DNA of 64,000 bases from Actinopolymorpha pittospori (lineage in GTDB: Bacteria > Actinomycetota > Actinomycetes > Propionibacteriales > Actinopolymorphaceae): assembly GCF_014873875.1 (NCBI RefSeq), contig NZ_JADBEM010000001.1, positions 7,874,001 through 7,938,000 on the forward strand, given 5' to 3'. This document shows, piece by piece, positions 1-8,364 of this stretch. The stretch's first letter is position 1, and every line of letters starts with the position of its first letter. A program made the position numbers and the translations under genes. Under the pieces are notes generated by a model. It did no database searches. It worked only from the letters and a program-made list of their open reading frames with translations, and was not told where the DNA came from.

Positions 1-510
1 GAGGACCGCGAGGTCGGTGGCCAGCATGAGAGCGAGCTCAGGCAACCGGAGGTCGTCCTCGGTCAGGTCGGGCAACCGCTCGAGTCGGCGTACGGCGTCG
101 TAACCGATGTAGCCGACCAGGCCCCCGGTGAGTGGTGGGAGTCCCGGCAGCCGCGGCGTGCGCAGCCGCGCCACCGTCTCCTGGACGGCGGCCAGCGGGT
201 CGCCCCCGGAGGGCAGACCGACCGGGGGCGTGCCGAGCCAGTGCGCCTGCCCGCCGCGTTCGGTGAGCACCGCGGCCGAGCGCACGCCGACGAAGGAGTA
301 CCTTCCCCACACCCCGCCGTGTTCGGCGGACTCGAACAGGAAGGTGCCTGGTTCGTCGCGGGCGAGCTTGGCGTAGACACCGAGCGGTGTCTCCGCGTCG
401 GCGAGCAACTTGCGGGTCACCGGGATCACCCGGCGGCCGGGGGCCAGCCGCCGGAACTCCTCGAGGTCGGGGGCCGTGGCCCCGATGGGGTTGGTGTCCA
501 GGATCGTCAC
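1..510 (-). CDS. trpE: Anthranilate synthase component I, N-terminal part (runs off window)
   Basis: First committed step of tryptophan synthesis: chorismate plus ammonia or glutamine to anthranilate. Only the first 170 codons lie in the window. The frame is fully open from a GTG at 510 and begins [20 protein letters not shown]. It continues with typical TrpE N-terminal stretches such as [17 protein letters not shown] and [20 protein letters not shown] (residues about 145-165). The GTG overlaps the hisI stop as GTGA, so the two are translationally coupled; hisI-trpE adjacency is normal in actinobacteria. No internal ATG exists in this part. The catalytic C-terminal chorismate-binding domain is outside the window. 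Confidence 0.9.
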   Translation of the reverse strand, partial: MTILDTNPIGATAPDLEEFRRLAPGRRVIPVTRKLLADAETPLGVYAKLARDEPGTFLFESAEHGGVWGRYSFVGVRSAAVLTERGGQAHWLGTPPVGLPSGGDPLAAVQETVARLRTPRLPGLPPLTGGLVGYIGYDAVRRLERLPDLTEDDLRLPELALMLATDLAVL

Positions 511-896
511 CGGCCGGCCTCCTCGTTCTCCGGGGCCCCGACAGCCGCCGGCAGCAGGCCCGCGTCGAAGCAGGTCCGGTCACCGGTGTGGCAGGCCGCG
601 CCTTCCTGGTCGACCTGGACCAGGAGGGTGTCGCCGTCGCAGTCCAGGCGTACTTCCTTGACCCACTGCCGGTTTCCCGACGTCTCGCCCTTGACCCAGT
701 AGGAGCGCCGGCTCCGGCTCCAGAACGTCGAACGCCCCGTGGTGAGCGTCCGGTGGAGCGCCTCGTCGTCCATCCAGCCGACCATGAGGACCTCGCCGGT
801 GTCGTACTGCTGGATCACCGCGGTCACCAGCCCATGGTCGTCCCGCTTCAGGCGCGCGGCGATCTCGGGGGCGAGTGCGGTCTCGGCACTGGGCAT
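507..896 (-). CDS. hisI: Phosphoribosyl-AMP cyclohydrolase
   Basis: Third step of histidine synthesis: opens the adenine ring of phosphoribosyl-AMP to give ProFAR; cytoplasmic, zinc-dependent. The protein of about 129 aa has the family core: [20 protein letters not shown], then [16 protein letters not shown], then the metal-ligand cysteines in RLDCDGD and [10 protein letters not shown] chose the ATG at 896 because GGGAAGAA lies about 10 nt upstream; an in-frame ATG at 968 would add 24 residues unlike the family. It is a monofunctional HisI, without a HisE domain. Its stop overlaps the trpE start (GTGA). It is separated from hisF by about 31 kb of unrelated genes, although the order and strand are the ancestral ones. 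Confidence 0.93.
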   Translation of the reverse strand: MPSAETALAPEIAARLKRDDHGLVTAVIQQYDTGEVLMVGWMDDEALHRTLTTGRSTFWSRSRRSYWVKGETSGNRQWVKEVRLDCDGDTLLVQVDQEGAACHTGDRTCFDAGLLPAAVGAPENEEAGR

Positions 897-1024
897 GCGC
901 GCCATTCTTCCCGGTCGGGTGAGCCCTCCGTCCGGTCGGGTGCGCGCTCCCGGATCGAGGTCCGTCATCCGGGACCGCTGGCCGGGGACAAAACCCCCAT
1001 CTTCGTCGTGCCGCCACGGCGATC

Positions 1025-1483
1025 ATGGCCGTGGCGGGGAAAATGGAAGGCGTGACCGTCGAGTCGACGCCGAGCGGCCGGGCTGTCCTGACCCTGCGGC
1101 GGGCCGCCATCGGGGTGTGCGTTCTCGCCGTCGCGTGGATCGGGTCCGGGCTCGAGGACCAGACCTGGCCACCCACCCTCATCGTGCTCGCGGTGGTGAT
1201 CCCCGTGGGCCTGCTCTCCTTCCGGCGACCGGTCGGCCCGGTCCCCGGCATGGTCGAGACCGAGCACCCGCTCCGCCGCAGCGTGGTGTTCTGGAGCGTC
1301 CTGCTCACGGCCGGACTGATCTGGGAGGCCTACGCCTTCTTCCACCAGCCCAGCATCCTCGTCGGCAGCTGGGAGCACCCCACCCTCTCCGAGCTTCTCC
1401 ACCCGGTCTTCGAGTTCCGCAGCGCCAAGTTCGTCGGCTGGGTGTTGTGGATCTGGGCGGGACTCCGGATGGCCCGACCATGA
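1025..1483 (+). CDS. Small four-helix membrane protein, function unknown
   Basis: I do not recognise a named family with certainty. The product of about 152 aa has four hydrophobic stretches: near residues 28-42, 49-63, 86-104 and a C-terminal one in FVGWVLWIWAGL. No soluble domain or catalytic motif is visible. The start is uncertain: ATG 1025, ATG 1043 (preceded by GGGGA) and GTG 1052 are all in frame. The stop overlaps the start of the next gene as ATGA, so the two are one transcription unit, divergent from hisI. Confidence 0.7.
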   Translation: MAVAGKMEGVTVESTPSGRAVLTLRRAAIGVCVLAVAWIGSGLEDQTWPPTLIVLAVVIPVGLLSFRRPVGPVPGMVETEHPLRRSVVFWSVLLTAGLIWEAYAFFHQPSILVGSWEHPTLSELLHPVFEFRSAKFVGWVLWIWAGLRMARP

Positions 1484-1680
1484 CCAGCCGCATCGTCACG
1501 ATCGTCGGCTTCGTCCTGCTGTTCGGGATCGGTGGCGTCGCGATTTTCTGGTCGTGGCTGCGGCCCGAACGCTTCGCACGCTTCCACGACGCGCTCACCC
1601 ACGTGACCGGACCGGCGCGATACCGCGTCCTGGTTCTGCTGATCTGGGCCTGGCTGGGCTGGCACTTCCTCGCCCGCTAG
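1480..1680 (+). CDS. Small membrane protein, DUF6186-like
   Basis: A 66-residue protein with an N-terminal transmembrane helix (residues about 5-24, IVTIVGFVLLFGIGGVAIFW) and a second hydrophobic segment at the C-terminus ending WAWLGWHFLAR. This WxWLGWHFxxR ending is the feature I associate with the actinobacterial DUF6186 family; the function is unknown. It starts in an ATGA overlap with the preceding membrane protein, so they are probably made together and may form a complex (inference). Confidence 0.75.
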   Translation: MTSRIVTIVGFVLLFGIGGVAIFWSWLRPERFARFHDALTHVTGPARYRVLVLLIWAWLGWHFLAR

Positions 1681-1747
1681 CTCCGGTTCGCGTCCTTCTG
1701 GTCGGCGCACAGGGGGCCCCTGGCCGCGCGGGAGGCGGCGTGGCAGT

Positions 1748-4700
1748 GTGCGCGTCATGGCGAATTCCTTCACCGCGCACGCCGGACCTGGAAACGGGTC
1801 CGCTCCGGGTGCTCCGGCAGCCGCTTCTGTGGCCGCTCCGGCCGGGATCGTTCCTGGCGGCTCGGACGGGACCACGGTCCACTTCTTCTCGTCGTTCGAG
1901 CCGGGCGATCCGCGTCCGCGAAGCGACGGCCAGGACGGGACCGGCTCCGGCGTGACGACCAGTGTCGGCGCCGGACCGGACCACGCTCCGGCCGCCAAGG
2001 CGCAGGTCGGGTTCAGTGGAGGATCAGCGCTCGCCTACGCCGGCCGGGCGGCGGACGCGGGTTCGGCCCACGCGCGGGTCCGGCTCTTCGACGTGCGGAT
2101 CGAGGTGAACGCCGACACCGAACTCTCCTACGTCCTCTTCCCGGAGTTCACCGCCGGCGACCTCGGCTACCCCGCGACCTACGCGGCGATCGACCTGGAG
2201 TTCGCCGACGGCAGCCACCTGAGTGAGCTCGGCGTCCGCGACCAGCACGGCTTCCCCCTCACCCCGTCCGGGCAGGGCGCGTCCCGCTCGCTGTCGGCCG
2301 ACCAGTGGAACCTCCGGCGGGCGGCGCTCGGCGAGGTCGCCGCCGGTCGGACGATCACCGGCATCCGGCTCGGCTACGACAATCCGAACGGTCCGGCCGA
2401 CTTCCGCGGGTGGATCGACGACGTCGCGATCCTCGACCGGCCCGCACCGGCGGGTCCGACCCGACTGTCCGACCTCGTGATCACCACCCGCGGCACCCAC
2501 TCCAGTGGCGCCTTCTCACGGGGCAACAACATCCCCGCGACCGCGTTGCCGCTCGGGTTCAACTTCTGGATCCCCGTCACCGACGCCGGGTCCACCAGTT
2601 GGGTGTACGAGTACCACCGCGCGAACAACGCCGACAACCTGGCGGAGCTCCAGGCCTTCGCGGTCAGCCACCAGACCAGCCCGTGGATGGGCGACCGGCA
2701 GACGTTCCAGGTGCTGCCGAGCGACGCGACGGGTACGCCCGACGCCGACCGAGCCACCCGGGCCCTGCCGTTCCGGCACGAGAACGAGACCGCCCGGCCC
2801 CACTACTACGCGGTGACCTTCGAGAACGGCATCAGCACCGAGATCGCACCGACGGACCACGCGGCGATCTTCCGCTTCACCTTCACCGGCCCGAGTTCCA
2901 CGCTGCTCTTCGACAACGTCAATGCCAACGCGTCCTTGACAGTCGACCCGGACACCGGCGTGGTGACCGGATTCTCCGACGTACGCAGCCGGCTCTCCAA
3001 CGGCGCCACCCGGATGTTCGTGTACGCGGAGTTCGACCAGCCGGTGGTCGAAGCCGGTCGTCCCGAGGGCGCCGAGGACCGGACCGAGGCCGCGGCGTAC
3101 GTCCGGTTCGACCCGACCACGGCCCACCGCACCGTCACGATGCGGATCGCGACCTCCCTGCTCGGCGTCGAGCAGGCCGAACGCAACCTGCGGCTGGAGA
3201 TCGCCGCCGAGGACAGCTTCGAGGACGTCCGGGAGCGCGCCCAGCAGCGCTGGGACGAGACACTCGGGGTGATCGAGGTCGAGGGCGCCGGCGAGGACCA
3301 GCTGCGGACGTTCTACTCCAACCTCTACCGGCTGTTCCTGTATCCGAACGCGGCCCACGAGAACACCGGGACCGTCGCGGAGCCGGTGCACGTCCACGCC
3401 GTCCAGTCCGCCACGACGACTCCCCCGAGCTCGCCGACCCGGACGGGCGCCGCCATCGTCCCCGGCAAGGTCTACGTCAACAACGGCTTCTGGGACACCT
3501 ATCGCACCACCTGGCCGGCGTACGCCCTGCTGACCCCGCGACTCGCCGGCGAGCTCGTGGACGGCTTCCTGCAGCAGTACCGCGACGGCGGCTGGGTGGC
3601 CCGCTGGTCCTCGCCGGGGTACACCAACCTGATGGTCGGCACCAGCTCCGACGTCGCGTTCGCCGACGCGTTCCTGAAGGACGTCGAGGGGTTCGACCCG
3701 GAGACGGCCTACCGCGCGGCGGTGAAGAACGCGACCGTACGACCGCCCGACGACCATGTGGGCCGGAAGGGCTTCGACACGGCCGTCTTCCTCGGCTACA
3801 CCGCGGCCGAGGCGACCGAGGAGGCGATGTCGTGGGCGCTGGACGGCTACATCAACGACTTCGGGATCGCCATGATGGCCGGCCGGCTCGCCGAGATCGT
3901 CGGACCGGAGGACCAGCGCTACGCCCGCTACCGCGAGGAGCAGGAGTACTTCCTGCGTCGTTCGCTGGGCTACGTCCACCTCTTCGACCCGTCGGTCGGT
4001 TTCTTCCAGGGACGGCACGCCGACGGGAGCCGGCGGCTGCCGCCGAGTGAGTTCGACCCGCGGGTCTGGGGCCACGACTACACCGAGACCAACGCCTGGA
4101 ACATGGCGTTCCACGTACCTCACGACGGAGCGGGACTCGCCGCGCTGTACGGCGGCCGGGCGGGGCTCGCGGCCAAGCTCGACGAGTTCTTCGCGACGCC
4201 GGAGACCGGCGAGGAGGCGTTCAGGGGCTCCTACTCCTCCGTCATCCACGAGATGACCGAGGCGCGCGACGTCCGGATGGGGATGTACGGCCACAGCAAC
4301 CAGCCGTCCCACCACATCCTCTACATGTACAACTACGTCGGCCAGCCGGCGAAGACGCAGGAGAAGGTGCGCGACGTCCTCGCCCGGCTCTACCTCGGCA
4401 GCGAGATCGGGCAGGGCTACCCGGGCGACGAGGACAACGGCGAAATGTCGGCCTGGCAGGTGTTCAGCGCGCTCGGCTACTATCCGCTGCAGATGGGCAG
4501 CCCGCGCTACGCCGTCGGCTCGCCGCTGTTCACCCGTGCCACCATCCACCTCGAGTCCGGCGCCGACCTGGTGATCAACGCACCGGACAACAGCCCCGAG
4601 AACGTCTACGTCCAGGGGCTCACGGTGAACGGCGCGGCCTACGACCGGACCTGGCTCCCGCACGGCCTGCTCGCCGCGGGTGGCGTGCTGGAGTTCGCGA

Positions 4701-5200
4701 TGGGTCCGCGTCCGTCGACCTGGGGCACCGCTCCCGGCAGTGAGCCGCCCTCGGTCACCCCGGCCGGCACCGCTCCCGCGCCGCTGGTCGACGTCACCGG
4801 GCCCGGGCTCGGGACGCCGCACGCCTCGGGCGATGTCGACGCGGCGGTGCTGTTCGACGACACCTCGGCGACCTCGGTGACGTTCGCGGGTACCGAACGC
4901 TGGGTGCAATTCGACCTTGACGGCCCGGCGCGGGTGGAGTTCTACACCCTCACCTCCGCCGCGCAGGGATCCGCCGCCACCTCCTGGGTGCTGTCGGGAT
5001 CGAACGACGGGACGGACTGGACCGTCCTCGACCCCCGAACCGGCGAGGAGTTCGAGTGGCCACGCCAGACCCGGCCCTTCCGGGTCGCCACGCCGGGCAG
5101 CTACGGGCGGTACCGGCTCGACCTCGGTTCCGGCTCGGGTGAGATCGCCGCGCTCGCGCAGGTCGAACTCCTGGCTCTTCGGCTTACGATCAGGGAATGA
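1748..5200 (+). CDS. GH92-family mannosidase-like enzyme with a Gln at the predicted general-acid position
   Basis: A 1150-aa multidomain glycoside hydrolase family 92 protein. GH92 enzymes are Ca2+-dependent exo-alpha-mannosidases. An N-terminal beta-sandwich region spans residues about 40-230, followed by the GH92 catalytic region at about 240-1000 with hallmarks NNGFWDTYRTTWPAY, YMYNYVGQPAKTQ and GDEDNGEMSAWQVFSALGYY. A C-terminal discoidin/F5-8-type domain lies at about 1020-1145. The candidate base aspartates are D894 and D896. The usual NEPSHH acid motif reads NQPSHH here, with Gln852. This is the substitution reported for the mannosyl-phospho-mannose uncapping GH92 enzyme of Cellulosimicrobium, so that specificity is possible. 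No Sec signal peptide is visible. The GTG start at 1748 has GGAGGC 11 nt upstream. The stop overlaps the next start (ATGA). Confidence 0.92.
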   Translation: MRVMANSFTAHAGPGNGSAPGAPAAASVAAPAGIVPGGSDGTTVHFFSSFEPGDPRPRSDGQDGTGSGVTTSVGAGPDHAPAAKAQVGFSGGSALAYAGRAADAGSAHARVRLFDVRIEVNADTELSYVLFPEFTAGDLGYPATYAAIDLEFADGSHLSELGVRDQHGFPLTPSGQGASRSLSADQWNLRRAALGEVAAGRTITGIRLGYDNPNGPADFRGWIDDVAILDRPAPAGPTRLSDLVITTRGTHSSGAFSRGNNIPATALPLGFNFWIPVTDAGSTSWVYEYHRANNADNLAELQAFAVSHQTSPWMGDRQTFQVLPSDATGTPDADRATRALPFRHENETARPHYYAVTFENGISTEIAPTDHAAIFRFTFTGPSSTLLFDNVNANASLTVDPDTGVVTGFSDVRSRLSNGATRMFVYAEFDQPVVEAGRPEGAEDRTEAAAYVRFDPTTAHRTVTMRIATSLLGVEQAERNLRLEIAAEDSFEDVRERAQQRWDETLGVIEVEGAGEDQLRTFYSNLYRLFLYPNAAHENTGTVAEPVHVHAVQSATTTPPSSPTRTGAAIVPGKVYVNNGFWDTYRTTWPAYALLTPRLAGELVDGFLQQYRDGGWVARWSSPGYTNLMVGTSSDVAFADAFLKDVEGFDPETAYRAAVKNATVRPPDDHVGRKGFDTAVFLGYTAAEATEEAMSWALDGYINDFGIAMMAGRLAEIVGPEDQRYARYREEQEYFLRRSLGYVHLFDPSVGFFQGRHADGSRRLPPSEFDPRVWGHDYTETNAWNMAFHVPHDGAGLAALYGGRAGLAAKLDEFFATPETGEEAFRGSYSSVIHEMTEARDVRMGMYGHSNQPSHHILYMYNYVGQPAKTQEKVRDVLARLYLGSEIGQGYPGDEDNGEMSAWQVFSALGYYPLQMGSPRYAVGSPLFTRATIHLESGADLVINAPDNSPENVYVQGLTVNGAAYDRTWLPHGLLAAGGVLEFAMGPRPSTWGTAPGSEPPSVTPAGTAPAPLVDVTGPGLGTPHASGDVDAAVLFDDTSATSVTFAGTERWVQFDLDGPARVEFYTLTSAAQGSAATSWVLSGSNDGTDWTVLDPRTGEEFEWPRQTRPFRVATPGSYGRYRLDLGSGSGEIAALAQVELLALRLTIRE

Positions 5201-5844
5201 CAGATCAGCTGGAGGTCACCGCCCGCACCGAACGCCGAGCACTCGCCGACCTGCTCGACAGCGTGGGCCCAGACGCACCCACGCTGTGCGCCGGCTGGTC
5301 GACTGCTGACCTCGCGGCCCACCTGGTGATCCGCGAGAGTGACCCGTTGGGTGCGGCGGGGATCATGATCACGCCACTGGCCGGACGGACCCGGGCCCGG
5401 ATGGACGCCCTGATCGAGCGACTGGGCTACGACCGGCTGGTCGATCGGTTCCGGCAGGGTCCGCCGAGCTGGTCGCCGGTCCGGTTCGGTGCCGTCGACC
5501 GGGCGGCCAACACCGGCGAGTTCTTCGTCCACCACGAGGACGTCCGCCGGGCGCAGCCCGACTGGGAGCGCCGCCAGCTCCCCGCCGCGCTCGAGGACTT
5601 CTTCTGGCGGCGGGTCACCAGCGGTGGCCGCTTCCTGTTCCGTCGGGCCGCGGTCGGCGTGCTGGTCAGCCGCCCCGAGGGTGAGACGGTCCGGGTACGC
5701 CGGGGCGAGCCGACCGCGGTGCTCGAGGGGCCACCGAGTGAGCTGATGCTCTACATGTTCGGACGAAAGGGCGTCGCGCAGGTCGATCTCCGCGGGCCGG
5801 CGGCGGCCGTGGAGTCACTCGTCCACGCGCCGCTCGGGGTCTAG
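5197..5844 (+). CDS. TIGR03085-type DinB/maleylpyruvate-isomerase-fold protein
   Basis: A 215-aa protein of the DinB-like four-helix family, close to the actinobacterial TIGR03085 group (mycothiol-dependent maleylpyruvate isomerase N-domain-like). It has the characteristic early segment CAGWSTADLAAHLVIRE (residues about 28-44) with a candidate metal-ligand His, and EFFVHHEDVRRAQPDW (about 108-123), where the paired His could complete the site. Family members bind a divalent metal, but most have no known reaction. It is translationally coupled (ATGA) to the GH92 gene, an unusual pairing that may only reflect operon packing. Confidence 0.82.
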   Translation: MTDQLEVTARTERRALADLLDSVGPDAPTLCAGWSTADLAAHLVIRESDPLGAAGIMITPLAGRTRARMDALIERLGYDRLVDRFRQGPPSWSPVRFGAVDRAANTGEFFVHHEDVRRAQPDWERRQLPAALEDFFWRRVTSGGRFLFRRAAVGVLVSRPEGETVRVRRGEPTAVLEGPPSELMLYMFGRKGVAQVDLRGPAAAVESLVHAPLGV

Positions 5845-5852
5845 GGTCCCCT

Positions 5853-5888
5853 CACGCCGGACGCCCGTCGCACGGGACGCCCGGCGTG
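5853..5888 (+). terminator. Intrinsic terminator-like stem-loop after the GH92 operon
   Basis: The arms CACGCCGG (5853-5860) and CCGGCGTG (5881-5888) pair perfectly, with an inner CCCGT/ACGGG helix (5864-5868 with 5872-5876). It lies 9 nt after the stop of the TIGR03085 gene. There is no long U tract, as is usual for actinobacterial terminators. Confidence 0.6.
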
Positions 5889-5995
5889 TTAGCCTCGGCG
5901 ATGGCCCGGACGCGTGTTCGCGCGTGGTCCGGTGCCGACGCGACACAGACAAGCACCACCACAGTCAGCGAAGACTCGACAGACAACAGCAGACG

Positions 5996-6092
5996 ACAGG
6001 GGAGCGCGCGAGCGCTGAGAGTGCGGGGCTGCCACACGTTGGCACAGCCCGCAGACCCTCGAACCTGATCTGGGTAATTCCAGCGCAGGAAG
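5996..6092 (+). promoter_or_regulatory. TPP riboswitch (THI element)
   Basis: The conserved thiamin-pyrophosphate aptamer sequence is easy to read: ACAGGGGAGC at the 5' side, GCTGAGAG at 6014-6021, an extended P3 hairpin (arms around 6024-6034 and 6039-6051), then GACCCTCGAACCTGATCTGG followed by GTAATTCCAGCGCAGGAA. It binds TPP and represses the downstream genes. It sits 136 nt upstream of ykoE, consistent with control of thiamin/HMP uptake. No real gene lies between 5845 and 6227; short open frames across this RNA are spurious. Confidence 0.95.
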
Positions 6093-6120
6093 TCGGTCTG
6101 ACCGTCACGTCACCGTGCGG

Positions 6121-6156
6121 CGCACCTGTACCGATCCGACATCGGGCACAGGTGCG
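6121..6156 (+). promoter_or_regulatory. Expression-platform hairpin of the TPP riboswitch
   Basis: A 9-bp perfect stem, CGCACCTGT (6121-6129) with ACAGGTGCG (6148-6156), encloses a second helix CCGAT/ATCGG (6131-6135 with 6141-6145). It lies between the aptamer and the ykoE ribosome-binding site. It could be a terminator or an anti-sequestering structure; which one is not decided by the sequence. Confidence 0.55.
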
Positions 6157-6227
6157 TCGTCATGGTCGGCCTGCCGGCACATGACGCTCGGCCCTCGGCT
6201 GCCCTCGTCCCGCAGGGAGGCCATCCG

Positions 6228-6845
6228 ATGACCCAGGACGTCACCTCGTCCGCCAGGAAGGGCGGCAAGAGCTCGGCCCGCTGGCGTACGGTCGACATCG
6301 TCGTGGCGGCCGTGGTGGCCGTGGCGTTCGGCGTCGTCTTCGCCGCATGGGGCGCGCTCTGGAACTTCACCCTGCCCGCCTTCGCGGCGTTCCCACCCGC
6401 GCAGGCCTTCATGTACGGCATGTGGCTGGTCCCCGGCGTGGTCGGCGGCCTGCTCATCCGTAAGCCGGGTGCCGCCACCTTCGTCGAGATCGTGGCCGCG
6501 ACCGTCTCGGTGTTCCTCGGTATCCCGAACCCCGTCGCGATCATCTTCTACGGCCTGGTGCAGGGCCTCGGCGCGGAGGTGATCTTCGCGGCCTACCGGT
6601 ACCGCTCCTGGCGGCTGCCGGTGGCACTGCTCGCCGGCGCCGTCGCCGGGCTGGTGCCCGCCGTTCTGGACAACATCCTCTACAACGCCGCGTGGGCGCC
6701 GGCCTGGATGGTCTCCTACGGCGTCCTCGTCGTGATCAGCTCGATCGTGATGGCCGGGGCCGGCGGATACGCGTTGATCCGCGCCCTCGCCCAGACCGGG
6801 GTGCTGGCGCCGTTCGCCTCCGGTCGCGAGCAGTCCCGCACGTGA
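6228..6845 (+). CDS. ykoE: Thiamin/HMP ECF-type transporter membrane component YkoE
   Basis: Substrate-specific (S-like) membrane subunit of the YkoEDC importer for the thiamin precursor hydroxymethylpyrimidine or thiamin. The 205-aa protein has about five to six hydrophobic helices from residue 24 on, with the family-like stretches WNFTLPAFAAFPPAQAFMYG and NPVAIIFYGLVQGLGAEVIF. I chose ATG 6228 because CAGGGAGG lies about 8 nt upstream; an in-frame ATG at 6162 lies inside the leader. The TPP riboswitch just upstream supports the assignment. Its stop overlaps the ykoD start (GTGA). Confidence 0.93.
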   Translation: MTQDVTSSARKGGKSSARWRTVDIVVAAVVAVAFGVVFAAWGALWNFTLPAFAAFPPAQAFMYGMWLVPGVVGGLLIRKPGAATFVEIVAATVSVFLGIPNPVAIIFYGLVQGLGAEVIFAAYRYRSWRLPVALLAGAVAGLVPAVLDNILYNAAWAPAWMVSYGVLVVISSIVMAGAGGYALIRALAQTGVLAPFASGREQSRT

Positions 6846-8347
6846 GCGGCTCGGCACTGTCGATCCGCGCCCGCGGCTTCGGGTTCCGGTATGCCGGACG
6901 CCTGGCGTGGGCGGTGCGCGGCCTCGACCTCGCGATCGAACCCGGCGAACGGGTGCTGCTCGCCGGCCCGTCCGGTGGGGGCAAGAGCACCTTGCTCACC
7001 GGCCTGGCCGGACTGCTCGACACCGACCAGGCCGGTGAGTCCGAAGGGGCGCTGGAGGTGGGCGGCCTGCCCCCGGTAGAGGTCCGGGACCGGATCGGCA
7101 TGGCGTTCCAGGATCCCGAGACCCAGCTGGTGATGGCGCGGGCAGGTGACGACGTGGCGTTCGGCCTGGAGAACCGTGCCGTACCCACCGAAGCGATCTG
7201 GTCGCGGGTCGACGAAGCGCTGGCGCTCGCGGGTTTCCCGTACGACCGGGAGCATCCGACCGGTCGGCTCTCCGGCGGAGAGAAGCAGCGCCTGGTCCTG
7301 GCCGGCGTGGTCGCCCTGCGGCCCGACCTGCTGCTCCTCGACGAACCGACCGCGAACCTCGACCCCGAGGGCGCGGCTCTCGTTCGCGGGGCTGTCGGCC
7401 AGGTCGTCGAGGCCACCGGCGCCACCCTCGTGGTGGTCGACCACCGGGTGGAGGACTGGCTGCCCCAGGTCGACCGGGTCGTGGTCGTCGGCGCCGGCGG
7501 CGGCGGCGTCCTCGCCGACGGAACCCCGGAGAAGGTGTTCACGACCGAGCAGGACGCCCTGGCCGCGGCCGGTGTGTGGATACCGGGAGGCGAGCTGCCG
7601 AACCGTTCACGACCCGCGACCACCCGCTCCGAGCCTTGGCTCACCGCCGAGACCCTGGCCTACCGCTATCCCGGCACCGACCGGCCGGCCCTCGCCGACG
7701 CCTCGCTCGTCCTGCGGGAAGGCGAGGCGGTCGCGATCACCGGCACGAACGGTTCCGGCAAGTCGACCCTCGCGATGCTCCTCGCCGGCCTGCTCGCGCC
7801 GTCCTCGGGCCAGGTCAGCGTGGCCGACGGCGCGGACCCCGATGTCACGGACCTCCCGCGCCGACGCCGCCGACGCAGGACCGCCGCCCGGCCGCTGCAC
7901 CGCTGGCGGGCGAACGAGCTCGTCCGGGCCGTCGGCACCGTCTTCCAGGACCCCGAGCACCAGTTCCTCACCTCGAGCGTCCGCGCCGAACTCGCGCTCG
8001 GTCCCCGTCTCGCCGGTCTGTCCGCCGAGCAGACGAAACGCCGGGTCGAGGAGCTCCTGCAGCGACTCGCCCTGGAGAAGCTGGCCGAAGCGAACCCGTT
8101 CACCCTGTCCGGCGGAGAGAAACGCCGCCTGTCGGTGGCCACCGCCCTCGCGACCGGGCCGCGCGTACTCGTGCTCGACGAACCGACCTTCGGGCAGGAC
8201 CGGCGCACCTGGCAGGAGCTGCTGGACCTGCTCGCCGAGCTCCGCTCGGCCGGGCACGCCCTGTGCTACGTGAGCCACGACCGGGAGTTCATCTCCGCGC
8301 TGGCCGACCGGGAGCTTCCCGTCCGCTCGGGACGGCTGGCCGCATGA
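6842..8347 (+). CDS. ykoD: Thiamin/HMP transporter tandem ATPase YkoD
   Basis: Energy-coupling ATPase with two ABC domains in one chain (501 aa). The first domain has Walker A GPSGGGKST, signature LSGGEKQRL and Walker B LLLLDEPT. The second has GTNGSGKST, LSGGEKRRL and VLVLDEPT. A basic insert (RRRRRRRTAARPLHRWR) sits in the second domain. It powers uptake together with YkoE and YkoC at the inner face of the membrane. The GTG start overlaps the ykoE stop. The gene now ends at ATGAG, exactly where the IS110 element begins. The reconstructed ancestral arrangement is an ATGA overlap between ykoD and ykoC. Confidence 0.94.
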   Translation: MSGSALSIRARGFGFRYAGRLAWAVRGLDLAIEPGERVLLAGPSGGGKSTLLTGLAGLLDTDQAGESEGALEVGGLPPVEVRDRIGMAFQDPETQLVMARAGDDVAFGLENRAVPTEAIWSRVDEALALAGFPYDREHPTGRLSGGEKQRLVLAGVVALRPDLLLLDEPTANLDPEGAALVRGAVGQVVEATGATLVVVDHRVEDWLPQVDRVVVVGAGGGGVLADGTPEKVFTTEQDALAAAGVWIPGGELPNRSRPATTRSEPWLTAETLAYRYPGTDRPALADASLVLREGEAVAITGTNGSGKSTLAMLLAGLLAPSSGQVSVADGADPDVTDLPRRRRRRRTAARPLHRWRANELVRAVGTVFQDPEHQFLTSSVRAELALGPRLAGLSAEQTKRRVEELLQRLALEKLAEANPFTLSGGEKRRLSVATALATGPRVLVLDEPTFGQDRRTWQELLDLLAELRSAGHALCYVSHDREFISALADRELPVRSGRLAA

Positions 8348-8364
8348 GTTTCCTGAGTCAACCC

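Noticed and set aside
2516-4909. 797-codon open frame antisense to the GH92 gene
   Set aside because: It is a high-GC third-position shadow; the plus-strand frame has clear GH92 motifs and the antisense product has no domain, only Arg/Val/Gly-rich sequence.
5886-6184. Short open frames over the region before ykoE
   Set aside because: They coincide with the TPP aptamer and its hairpin, whose sequence is explained by RNA structure.
6692-6841. Upstream extension of ykoD to the ATG at 6692
   Set aside because: It would overlap ykoE by 150 bp; the GTG at 6842 gives the normal GTGA overlap and a normal N-terminus.
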